This document shows, piece by piece, positions 53,485 through 61,720 of a stretch of DNA of 64,000 nucleotides (within the stretch, counting starts at the first letter, position 1; each line of letters begins with the position of its first letter). The DNA is taken from the NCBI GenBank assembly GCA_016650045.1, contig JAENWK010000003.1:22894-86893 (forward strand). The letters run 5' to 3'. A program made the position numbers and the translations under genes. Origin of the DNA: Eubacteriaceae bacterium. GTDB lineage: Bacteria > Bacillota > Clostridia > Eubacteriales > Eubacteriaceae. Below the pieces are notes generated by a model. That model saw only the letters and a program-made list of their open reading frames with translations. It did not search any database and had not been told where the DNA came from.

Positions 53485-54873
53485 ATGATGAATGACAAAT
53501 TTCGTGATGAATGTGGAATAATGGGGGTTTATCGAAAGTCTTTAGAAAATAATTGCGCCTCATATATTTATTATGGTCTCTTTGCACTTCAACACAGAGG
53601 TCAGGAAAGCGCTGGCATTGCTGTTAATAAAGAAGGGAAAATCATGTCTCACAAAGAAGTCGGTCTTGTCAGTGATGCTTTTAAAGGAAATATTTTAAAA
53701 CAATTAAAAGGAAATATCGGCATTGGCCATGTCAGGTATTCCACCTCAGGTGAGGATGGCGTCACCAATGCCCAGCCATTAACTGTTAACCACAGTACCG
53801 GTCAAATCGCTTTAGCTCATAATGGCAACCTGGTTAATGATAAGGCCCTGCGTAATATGCTTGAGGATTCCGGGGTTGTTTTTCAGACAACCATTGACAC
53901 CGAAGTGATGGTGAACATTATTGCACGGGGACTTCGCCACGGCATGATCGAAGCCATCCAGCGCATGGTGGAAATCATCAAGGGCGCTTATGCCCTGGTC
54001 ATCACCATTGGAGACAAGCTGGTGGGGGTTCGAGATCCTTATGGGTTACGACCCTTGTGCATTGGAAAAAAAGATGATGATTATTTCTTAGCCTCTGAAA
54101 GCTGTGCTTTGGATGCGGCTGGAGCTGAACTTGTGAGAGATGTTGAACCTGGGGAAATTGTGGTTATTGATGAGAATGGTCTCACCAGCTATGGACAAAA
54201 CAATTGGGTTAAAAAGAAATCCTGTATTTTTGAGATTATTTATTTTGCCCGACCGGATTCGGTAATGGACGAAATCTCAGTTTATGCAGCACGTCATAAA
54301 GCCGGGGAAATTCTTGCAAAAGAAAGCCCTGTGGATGCGGATGTTGTCATCGGTGTACCTGATTCCGGGATCGGCGCTGCCATTGGTTATGCCGAGGCTT
54401 CGGGAATTCCTTATGGGGTTGGCCTCATTAAAAACAAATACATCGGACGTACCTTTATTCAGCCCAATCAAAAGCTGAGAGAAGAAGGGGTTCGGATTAA
54501 ACTAAACCCTTTAAAAGAAACCATTAAAGACAAACGGGTTGTGATTATCGATGATTCCATTGTTCGTGGAACCACATCAAAACGTTTGGTGGAAATATTG
54601 AAAAAAGCCGGAGCCAAAGAAGTCCACTTTCGTGTGACCAGCCCACCGGTTGCTTATAGCTGTTATTTTGGAATTGATACTCCACGTCGAAAATACTTAA
54701 TTGGTTCCCGAAAATCCGTTGAGGAAATCCGGGAAATTCTTGGCGCTGATAGCCTGGCTTATATTTCTCTTGATGGGCTCACCGAATCCGTGGGAGGAAA
54801 AACCCACTTCTGTCGCGCCTGTTTTGATGGGGAATACCCAATGGAAGTACCTGTTCTCAGTGCCAACGAATAA
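53485..54873 (+). CDS. purF: Amidophosphoribosyltransferase
   Basis: Committed step of purine synthesis (462 aa). A nine-residue propeptide precedes the catalytic Cys10 in DECGIMGVY, so N-terminal processing is expected. LFALQHRGQESAGIA, GHVRYSTSGE and the PRPP loop VVIIDDSIVRGTTSKR are visible. Cysteines near 254 and at the C-terminus (HFCRACFDGEYP) fit the [4Fe-4S] cluster of the Bacillus-type, oxygen-sensitive enzyme. Confidence 0.96.
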   Translation: MMNDKFRDECGIMGVYRKSLENNCASYIYYGLFALQHRGQESAGIAVNKEGKIMSHKEVGLVSDAFKGNILKQLKGNIGIGHVRYSTSGEDGVTNAQPLTVNHSTGQIALAHNGNLVNDKALRNMLEDSGVVFQTTIDTEVMVNIIARGLRHGMIEAIQRMVEIIKGAYALVITIGDKLVGVRDPYGLRPLCIGKKDDDYFLASESCALDAAGAELVRDVEPGEIVVIDENGLTSYGQNNWVKKKSCIFEIIYFARPDSVMDEISVYAARHKAGEILAKESPVDADVVIGVPDSGIGAAIGYAEASGIPYGVGLIKNKYIGRTFIQPNQKLREEGVRIKLNPLKETIKDKRVVIIDDSIVRGTTSKRLVEILKKAGAKEVHFRVTSPPVAYSCYFGIDTPRRKYLIGSRKSVEEIREILGADSLAYISLDGLTESVGGKTHFCRACFDGEYPMEVPVLSANE

Positions 54874-54913
54874 TACGAAATTAGATTGAATAATTAAAAT
54901 AGATGGAGGAAAT

Positions 54914-55960
54914 ATGTCAGATAATCAAATAAAGGCGGATGCATATCGTGAATCCGGCGTCGATGTTGAAGCCGGGTATAAATCCGTAAAGCTCATGAAG
55001 GCGGATGTACAAAGAACATTTAATTCCCAGGTGCTTTCACATTTAGGCGGCTTTGGGGGATTATTTGAACTCCCGGAAGGCTATAAAAAACCAGTGCTTG
55101 TTTCTGGCACCGACGGTGTCGGAACAAAGCTAAAGCTGGCGTTTATGATGGACAAGCATGACACCATTGGGATTGATTGTGTGGCCATGTGTGTCAATGA
55201 TATTTTATGTCAGGGTGCGCAACCGATGTTCTTTTTGGACTACATTGCCTGTGGAAAAAATTATCCAGAAAAAATTGCCACGATTGTTAAAGGTATCAGC
55301 GAAGGATGTATCCAGGGGAACATGGCACTCATTGGCGGGGAAACTGCTGAAATGCCGGATATGTATTCCCTTGATGAATATGACTTGGCAGGTTTTGCTG
55401 TAGGGGTTGTTGAAAAAGAAGATATTGTCACTGGTGCAAATATTGGGGAAGGGGATGTCCTTGTGGGTTTACCTTCTTCAGGAGTTCATTCCAATGGCTT
55501 TTCTCTGATTCGAAAAGTCCTCTTTAAAGATCTTTCTATGGATGTTCATACCTATGTTGAGGATTTAGGAATGACTTTGGGAGAAGCCCTGCTAACACCA
55601 ACCAAGATTTATGTTAAAGCCCTGGCTGATCTGATTAAACGCTGCGGTGTTAAGGGAATGAGCCATGTTACCGGTGGCGGATTTTATGAAAATATTCCAC
55701 GGATGATGCCGGATGGGCTTTGTGCGGTTGTCGATACAAAGGTTATTGAAGCCTTACCGATATTTAAATTTATTCAGGAAGCTGGAAAAATTTCGTCCCA
55801 GGGGATGTACTCAACGTTTAATATGGGCATTGGCTTAGTGGCGGTTTTACCTCCAGATCAAGTGAATAACTTTATTAAGGGTTTAGAAGAAAAAGGCGAA
55901 AAACCAGTGATTCTGGGGTCTATTGTTAAAGGCGAGGAAAAAATAAACCTATGTCTTTAA
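54914..55960 (+). CDS. purM: Phosphoribosylaminoimidazole synthetase (AIR synthetase)
   Basis: Closes the imidazole ring (348 aa). The N-terminus has YRESGVDVEAGYKSVKLMK, then VSGTDGVGTKLKLAF, MCVNDILCQGAQPMFFLDY and LIGGETAEMPDMY, the usual AIR synthetase motifs, and a C-terminal HVTGGGFYENIPRM. Overlaps purN by ten bases. Confidence 0.96.
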   Translation: MSDNQIKADAYRESGVDVEAGYKSVKLMKADVQRTFNSQVLSHLGGFGGLFELPEGYKKPVLVSGTDGVGTKLKLAFMMDKHDTIGIDCVAMCVNDILCQGAQPMFFLDYIACGKNYPEKIATIVKGISEGCIQGNMALIGGETAEMPDMYSLDEYDLAGFAVGVVEKEDIVTGANIGEGDVLVGLPSSGVHSNGFSLIRKVLFKDLSMDVHTYVEDLGMTLGEALLTPTKIYVKALADLIKRCGVKGMSHVTGGGFYENIPRMMPDGLCAVVDTKVIEALPIFKFIQEAGKISSQGMYSTFNMGIGLVAVLPPDQVNNFIKGLEEKGEKPVILGSIVKGEEKINLCL

Positions 55961-56574
55961 AAAAAATTGGGGTATTAGTCTCAGGCAGCGGCAGTAATTT
56001 TCAACAACTCATTGATCAGATCCATGGAGTCTATGGGGAAATTGTCCTGGTGCTTTCAAATAAGGCGGATGCCTTTGGATTGACACGGGGTGAAACCGCC
56101 GGAATCGATGCTGTTTTTTTGGATCCGAAAAACTATGCCGGTGATGATGACTATAACAAAAAGATCATCGAAATATTAAAAGTAAAAGATGTTGAGCTGG
56201 TGGTTTTGGCAGGTTATATGAAGATCATTACCCCGAATTTTATTAAAGCCTACCCCAATAGAATTGTGAACGTACATCCGGCGTTGATTCCCTCTTTTTG
56301 CGGGGAAGGGTTTTATGGCATGCATGTCCATCAGGCAGTGAGCGATTATGGTGTGAAAGTCACAGGAGCTACGGTTCATTTCGTTAACGAGGTGGCCGAT
56401 GGAGGCCCAATCATTGCCCAGGAAACCGTGAAGGTGGCCGATGATGATACCCCGGAGTCCATTCAGAAAAAAGTTTTAGTAATTGAACACCAGCTTTTGC
56501 CAGCCGTGGTAAAAGCCATTTGTCTTGATGAACTTGAGGTCCACGGCCGACTTGTCAAAAAGCGAAAAAGATAA
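55951..56574 (+). CDS. purN: Phosphoribosylglycinamide formyltransferase
   Basis: Folate-dependent formyl transfer to GAR (207 aa). KIGVLVSGSGSNFQQLID at the start, VLAGYMKIITPNF, and the catalytic IVNVHPALIPSF and VTGATVHFVNEVADGGPII segments with the active-site Asn, His and Asp. The loop after the Asn-His motif (CGEGFYGMHVHQA) has a cysteine where many relatives have proline or lysine. With purH this makes the window rich in 10-formyl-THF enzymes (fmt, purN, purH). Confidence 0.95.
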   Translation: MSLKKIGVLVSGSGSNFQQLIDQIHGVYGEIVLVLSNKADAFGLTRGETAGIDAVFLDPKNYAGDDDYNKKIIEILKVKDVELVVLAGYMKIITPNFIKAYPNRIVNVHPALIPSFCGEGFYGMHVHQAVSDYGVKVTGATVHFVNEVADGGPIIAQETVKVADDDTPESIQKKVLVIEHQLLPAVVKAICLDELEVHGRLVKKRKR

Positions 56575-56614
56575 TACATATTTTGATATAGATGGTAACT
56601 TGTAATTTAAAATT

Positions 56615-58156
56615 ATGGAGGAAAAAATGAGAGCATTAATAAGTGTATCCGACAAAACGGGTATTGTTGAATTTGCACAAAAATTAGCTGCAATGGGTTG
56701 GGAAATCCTTTCGACAGGTGGTACGGCCAAAGCTTTAAGAGCAGCAGGTCTAACGATTATCAGTGTTTCAGATGTCACCGGATTTCCAGAATGTTTAGAT
56801 GGCCGTGTAAAAACATTGCACCCTAAAATTCACGGTGGAATTTTAGGCATCCGAAACAATGCAGATCATCAAAAACAAATGTCAGACTTAGATATTACTC
56901 CCATTGATTTAGTCGTCATTAATTTATATCCTTTTAAAAACACCATTTTAAAAGAAGGGGTTATTTTTGAAGATGCCATTGAAAACATTGATATTGGCGG
57001 GCCTACCATGCTTCGTTCAGCTGCGAAAAACTTTAATGATGTCACTGTGGTTGTGGACCCTGCTGATTATGCAATTGTATTATCTGAGCTTGAAGATCAG
57101 GGAAAAACTTATCGTGAAACGCGCTTTCGTTTATCACTTAAGGTATTTGAAACCACCTCACATTACGACACCATGATTGCCGATTATCTAAGAAAAAAAG
57201 CGAATGGTGAGGTTCTGGAAGAAACGATTACCTTGACCTTCGAAAAGCTTCAAGATCTGAGATATGGGGAAAACCCTCATCAGAAAGCAGCCTTTTACGG
57301 TGAAGTTGTACCGGTTAAAGGGGCCTTAACCTCAGCAAAACAGCTTCAGGGTAAAGAATTGTCATACAATAATATTAATGATACCAACGGAGCATTGGAA
57401 ATTCTTAAAGAATATGGTGATGAACCTACCATTGTGGCTGTTAAACATGCAAATCCCTGTGGGATTGCCAGTGATAATAACATTGCGGTTGCCTATAAAA
57501 AAGCCTACGAAAGCGACCCTGTATCTATTTTTGGCGGAATTATTGCAGCCAACCGTGAAATTGATGAGGCTGCTGCCAAGCTCATGGTTGAAACATTTTT
57601 GGAAGTGGTTGTGGCACCGGGCTTTACCAAAGAAGCCCTGGCAATCTTGTCTGCGAAACCAAACCTGAGAGTGCTGGCATTAGAAGATATTACCTATAAT
57701 GAACCCGGCTACGAAGTTAAAAAAGTCATGGGCGGTCTTCTGGTACAGGAACGGGATACCTTATTATTTGATGAATTGAAAGTTGTTACCAAGCGCCAGC
57801 CTACAGAAGAAGAAATGGCAGAACTTATCTTTGCCTGGAAAGCTGTAAAAAATACAAAATCCAATGCTATTAGCCTAACTAAAAACAAGTGTTTAATTGC
57901 CAATGGCCCGGGACAGGTAAACCGTATCTGGGCTCTTGAAAATGCCATTCGTCAAGGCGGTGAATCAGTAAAGGGTTCCGTGCTGGCTTCGGATGCGTTT
58001 TTCCCATTTGATGATTGTGTTAAAGCTGCTGATGCAGCAGGAATCACTGCCATTATCCAACCCGGTGGGGCAGGTCGTGATGCGGACTCTATTAAAGCCT
58101 GTGATGAAGCGGGAATGGTAATGATTTTTACCGGCATGCGTCACTTTAAACACTAA
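56615..58156 (+). CDS. purH: AICAR transformylase / IMP cyclohydrolase
   Basis: Bifunctional last enzyme of IMP synthesis (513 aa). Residues 1 to about 195 are the MGS-like cyclohydrolase ([43 protein letters not shown]). The rest is the transformylase, with [25 protein letters not shown] carrying the catalytic Lys-His, and [12 protein letters not shown] 173-base gap follows before purD, unlike the tight spacing elsewhere in the operon. Confidence 0.96.
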   Translation: MEEKMRALISVSDKTGIVEFAQKLAAMGWEILSTGGTAKALRAAGLTIISVSDVTGFPECLDGRVKTLHPKIHGGILGIRNNADHQKQMSDLDITPIDLVVINLYPFKNTILKEGVIFEDAIENIDIGGPTMLRSAAKNFNDVTVVVDPADYAIVLSELEDQGKTYRETRFRLSLKVFETTSHYDTMIADYLRKKANGEVLEETITLTFEKLQDLRYGENPHQKAAFYGEVVPVKGALTSAKQLQGKELSYNNINDTNGALEILKEYGDEPTIVAVKHANPCGIASDNNIAVAYKKAYESDPVSIFGGIIAANREIDEAAAKLMVETFLEVVVAPGFTKEALAILSAKPNLRVLALEDITYNEPGYEVKKVMGGLLVQERDTLLFDELKVVTKRQPTEEEMAELIFAWKAVKNTKSNAISLTKNKCLIANGPGQVNRIWALENAIRQGGESVKGSVLASDAFFPFDDCVKAADAAGITAIIQPGGAGRDADSIKACDEAGMVMIFTGMRHFKH

Positions 58157-58164
58157 ATTTGCTT

Positions 58165-58279
58165 TGTAATGGCTTATTGACGGTGTTGTCGGGGTGGATA
58201 CTACCCATCTGCAGATGCAGAGAGCATAGATCAAACATTGCAGGCGATTAATAATCGCCCCGACAGATTTCAAATTACA
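58165..58279 (+). other. Unexplained nested inverted repeats between purH and purD
   Basis: No gene is visible in this gap. TGTAAT (58165-58170) pairs with ATTACA (58274-58279). Inside it TGTCGGGG (58187-58194) pairs perfectly with CCCCGACA (58258-58265). Within that lie a 12-base palindrome CATCTGCAGATG (58206-58217) and a hairpin of seven pairs (58243-58249 with 58253-58259). It could be a structured RNA inside the pur transcript or a small repeat element. It matches no riboswitch consensus I know. Confidence 0.5.
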
Positions 58280-58329
58280 GCAGCAGTAATAAATAACATG
58301 ATTCCAGATTAAACGAACAAGGAGAATAT

Positions 58330-59586
58330 ATGAAAATTTTAATAATTGGTTCCGGTGGTCGTGAACATGTTCTTACCTGGAAATTAGCTCAAAGCCCTCG
58401 TGTTGAAAAAATATATGCCGCCCCAGGCAATGGAGGAATGGCAAATCTGGCAGAATGTGTGGATTTATCGCCGACAGATATTCCTGGATGCCTGGCTTTT
58501 GCCAAAAAAAATGCCATTGATTTAACAGTTGTAGGACCGGAAGTTCCTTTGGTTATGGGGATGGTGGATGCCTTTGAGGCCCAAGGCCTCAGGGTTTTCG
58601 GACCAAATCAGCAGTGTGCCCAGTTTGAAGGAAGCAAGGTATTTACCAAAGAATTCCTTTTTCGACATCACATTCCAACAGCGGCCTATAAAGAATATAC
58701 GGATGTTCATGAAATCCTCAAAGATCTTGGACTCTATGGCTATCCGATGGTCATTAAGGCCGATGGTTTGGCCGCAGGTAAAGGCGTTCTCATTGTTGAA
58801 AATCAACGGGATGCAGAAGATGGCATTGAGATGATTATGGAAAAACGTGAGTTTGGTGATGCCGGTGATAAGGTAGTCATTGAAGAATTTCTTGCCGGAC
58901 AGGAAGCCTCAATGCTTTGTTTTGTGGATGGAAAAACCATTGTTCCAATGGAAAGTGCCCAGGATTATAAACGCGCCTACGATGGGGATAAAGGGCTGAA
59001 CACTGGTGGTATGGGAACCTATTCTCCCAATGTTCTGTTTAATGATGCCACTTTGAATAAACGAATCAAAGAAACAATTCTGAATCCCATTATTAATGGC
59101 TTGATTGCTGATAACATGAACTTTAAAGGCATTCTTTTCATTGGCTTAATGATTGAGAATGGCATCCCTAAGGTGCTTGAATTCAATGTGCGATTTGGTG
59201 ATCCTGAAGCTCAAAGTGTGCTCATGCGCATGGATTCGGATTTAGTTGATATTATGGAAGCAGTCATTGATGGCAAGCTTGCAGAATGTGACATCCAGTG
59301 GCAGCACCAGGAAGCGGTTTGTGTGGTCATTGCATCAGGAGGATACCCTGGGGCCTATGAAAAGGGAAAAGTGATCACTGGCATTGAAGACGTGAAAGAC
59401 TGCGTTGTTTTCCATGCCGGGACAAAACTGGTAAACGGCGAGCTTCAAACCAACGGCGGCCGTGTGCTGTGCGTCACAGCCTTTGGTGAAACCCGTGAAG
59501 CAGCTCGACAAACCGTCTATGACAATATTGATAAAATTCACTTTGAGGGAGCCCAATATCGGACAGATATTGCAAAATTCAGTTAA
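58330..59586 (+). CDS. purD: Phosphoribosylamine-glycine ligase (GAR synthetase)
   Basis: ATP-grasp ligase (418 aa) for the second step of purine synthesis. KILIIGSGGREHVLTWKL at the N-terminus, VGPEVPLVMGMVDAF, YPMVIKADGLAAGKGVLI (ATP loop), GLNTGGMGTYSPN and VLEFNVRFGDPEAQ are the family motifs. Last gene of the operon. AAGGAGAA precedes the ATG. Confidence 0.96.
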   Translation: MKILIIGSGGREHVLTWKLAQSPRVEKIYAAPGNGGMANLAECVDLSPTDIPGCLAFAKKNAIDLTVVGPEVPLVMGMVDAFEAQGLRVFGPNQQCAQFEGSKVFTKEFLFRHHIPTAAYKEYTDVHEILKDLGLYGYPMVIKADGLAAGKGVLIVENQRDAEDGIEMIMEKREFGDAGDKVVIEEFLAGQEASMLCFVDGKTIVPMESAQDYKRAYDGDKGLNTGGMGTYSPNVLFNDATLNKRIKETILNPIINGLIADNMNFKGILFIGLMIENGIPKVLEFNVRFGDPEAQSVLMRMDSDLVDIMEAVIDGKLAECDIQWQHQEAVCVVIASGGYPGAYEKGKVITGIEDVKDCVVFHAGTKLVNGELQTNGGRVLCVTAFGETREAARQTVYDNIDKIHFEGAQYRTDIAKFS

Positions 59587-59615
59587 ATAAAAGTTTTAAT
59601 TCAAAACCAAAACTT

Positions 59616-59740
59616 AATTGCTTGTCTGTCAGTTTATATAAACAATTTTGTAACGTATAGGCGAACAGTCGATAGACTGTACGCTGTATAGTGGAAAAAT
59701 TGTTTCATATAAATAGATTGACAAGCTCACTTGACTTTTG
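59616..59740. repeat. Palindromic intergenic element, copy B (purD-rarD)
   Basis: The reverse complement of this stretch matches copy A (37647-37773) over its whole length with only scattered differences. Shared blocks include GTGAGCTT, TGAAACA, CACTATAC, CGTACAGT, a 24-base identical block (59651-59674) and AAACTGACA. The arms are themselves complementary, so the transcript could fold into one long imperfect hairpin. No coding potential. It may also act as the 3' end of the pur transcript. Confidence 0.8.
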
Positions 59741-59779
59741 TAAACCACATCGAATAAAAAGCATAAAGGAGGTCGTCTA

Positions 59780-60667
59780 TTGCAAAAGAGTATGATCAGC
59801 GCCATGATGGCATATGTTTTATGGGGAATCCTCCCAATTTACTGGAAAGCACTGGGTCCGGTGTCACCTTTATATATTTTAGCATCACGGATATTTTGGT
59901 CGTTTATTTTCTGCATGATTTTTGTGGAATTTACCCATAAATGGCCTGAAATCAAAATCATCATTAGGGATAGAAAACGACTGGGCTATTCGATTCTTTG
60001 CGGATTGTTGGTCTCTCTCAATTGGTACACCTTTATTTGGGCGGTTAACGCTAACTATATTATTGATGCCAGCCTGGGTTATTATATAAATCCTTTGGTG
60101 GTCGTTCTCTTTAGTTTTCTTTTTTTTGGAGAAAAATTCAATCGATTGGAAATGGCTTCCATTGCTCTGGCATTAATCGGAGTCCTATTTATTGCCTTTC
60201 AACTTGGAAAGTTTCCGGTGATTGCATTGGTATTGGCAATTTCTTTTGCACTTTACGGGGTCTTCAAGAAAAAACTCAATGCCAGTCCCATTGTTTCTTT
60301 GATCTTAGAAACCGCAGTGGTGACACCCTTTGCCTTTGGAGCCATGGTCTATTTAGAAAGCCAGGGTCAGGGAGTTATCGCTCTGGGTGATCCACTGGTT
60401 ACAGCCCTGGCTGTCCTTGCAGGTGTGGCGACCGCCATTCCGCTTCTTCTTTATGCCAAAGGGATCCAAGAAATTTCATTTTCACTACTGGGATTTTTCC
60501 AATATATTACCCCAACCATGATGCTTTTTTTAGGCGTATTTCTATATAAGGAAGCCTTTAACCTAACGGATTTATTGGGATTTAGTTTTATTTGGATTGC
60601 TCTTCTCATTTTTTCTTATTCAAAAGTCAAATCCGGCAAAGCGGAACCTCCAGAACCGGAACTATAA
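59780..60667 (+). CDS. rarD: RarD-type EamA-family transporter
   Basis: Ten-helix membrane protein (295 aa) of the drug/metabolite transporter superfamily. MAYVLWGILPIYWKAL and LASRIFWS at the start are the RarD signature, as is LNWYTFIWAVNANYIIDASLGYYINPL. The substrate is unknown; the name comes from a chloramphenicol-sensitivity gene. The start is TTG with AAGGAGGT upstream. Confidence 0.88.
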   Translation: MQKSMISAMMAYVLWGILPIYWKALGPVSPLYILASRIFWSFIFCMIFVEFTHKWPEIKIIIRDRKRLGYSILCGLLVSLNWYTFIWAVNANYIIDASLGYYINPLVVVLFSFLFFGEKFNRLEMASIALALIGVLFIAFQLGKFPVIALVLAISFALYGVFKKKLNASPIVSLILETAVVTPFAFGAMVYLESQGQGVIALGDPLVTALAVLAGVATAIPLLLYAKGIQEISFSLLGFFQYITPTMMLFLGVFLYKEAFNLTDLLGFSFIWIALLIFSYSKVKSGKAEPPEPEL

Positions 60668-60702
60668 AAAACTGTCACCGGAGATTCAAGGTTTCAATAT
60701 TC

Positions 60703-60738
60703 TACCCATTAATGTTTTAAGAATTAGTGGGTTTTTTC
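60703..60738 (+). terminator. Terminator after rarD
   Basis: A ten-pair stem (60703-60712 with 60723-60732, one G-U) is followed by a run of T. Confidence 0.8.
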
Positions 60739-60831
60739 ATTTAAAATTTGCACTCAACTAAATTAAGGATTAAAATAATACTAAAAAGATAAATAAAATA
60801 ATCTAAAAATAGCATTATCTAAGGAGCGAAA

Positions 60832-61641
60832 ATGAAAAATACCATTGGATTTATTGGTTGTGGAAATATGGCAAGTGCGATGATTGGCGGATTAATCAGA
60901 AGTGATTTATTTTTACCGGAAAATATTCTCTGTTACGATCCCATGGAAGGTTCCAGAGGAATGCTGGCACAGAAATATGGGGTTAATGTTCTTAGTTCCA
61001 ATAAAGAAGTGGCAATGAAGTCTGATTATTTAGTATTGGCTGTTAAACCGTATCTGTATGACAAAGTTTTGCAGGAAATTGCCGAAAGCATTAAATCAAC
61101 GGTGATTATCATTTCAATTGCAGTGGGTGTTAGTTTTAATGATATTAAGGGTATTCTGGGAGAACAGATTAAAGTCATTCGGACTCAACCCAGTACGCCA
61201 GCCTTTGTAGGAGAATCAGACTCCACTATTTGTCCGGATGATCAAATGACCCAAGAGGATGTGCTGGATATTGTTGCGATTTTCAAAAGCTTTGGTACCG
61301 TAGAAATTATAAGCGAAAAATTAATGGAAGTTGTGCCAGGCATTGCCAGCTCAGCCCCAGCCTATGCCATGCTTCTTATTGAAGCCATGGCAGATGGCGG
61401 TGTTTTACACGGTTTTCCAAGAGATCAGGCTTACCGATTATCAGCCCAGGCAGTTTTAGGTGCTGCCAAGCTGGTTCTTGAATCAGGGGAACACCCAGGA
61501 AAATTAAAAGATCAAATTTGCACACCAGGTGGAACCACCATTGAAGCGGTTCGGGTTTTGGAAGCCAAAGGGTTTCGAGATGCGGTTATTTCCGCAGTGG
61601 ATGCCTGTGCAAAAAAATCAATGGCAATGGGAAAAAAATAA
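60832..61641 (+). CDS. proC: Pyrroline-5-carboxylate reductase
   Basis: Last step of proline synthesis (269 aa). The N-terminal Rossmann motif IGFIGCGNMASAMIGGL binds NAD(P)H. The C-terminal dimer domain has the signature VPGIASSAPAYAMLLIEAMADGGV (in part) and DQICTPGGTTIEA. AAGGAG precedes the ATG. proA and proB are not in the window. Confidence 0.95.
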   Translation: MKNTIGFIGCGNMASAMIGGLIRSDLFLPENILCYDPMEGSRGMLAQKYGVNVLSSNKEVAMKSDYLVLAVKPYLYDKVLQEIAESIKSTVIIISIAVGVSFNDIKGILGEQIKVIRTQPSTPAFVGESDSTICPDDQMTQEDVLDIVAIFKSFGTVEIISEKLMEVVPGIASSAPAYAMLLIEAMADGGVLHGFPRDQAYRLSAQAVLGAAKLVLESGEHPGKLKDQICTPGGTTIEAVRVLEAKGFRDAVISAVDACAKKSMAMGKK

Positions 61642-61720
61642 ATCGGAAAATAGTGATCTTCAGAGTTTTGAAAAGCACAAGAAAAAACGTTTTAGTTAAT
61701 CTGTAGAGGAGTAGATTACA

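Noticed and set aside
58157-58329. Known purine, ZTP or tetrahydrofolate riboswitch before purD
   Set aside because: The conserved core sequences of these classes are missing; only nested inverted repeats can be supported.
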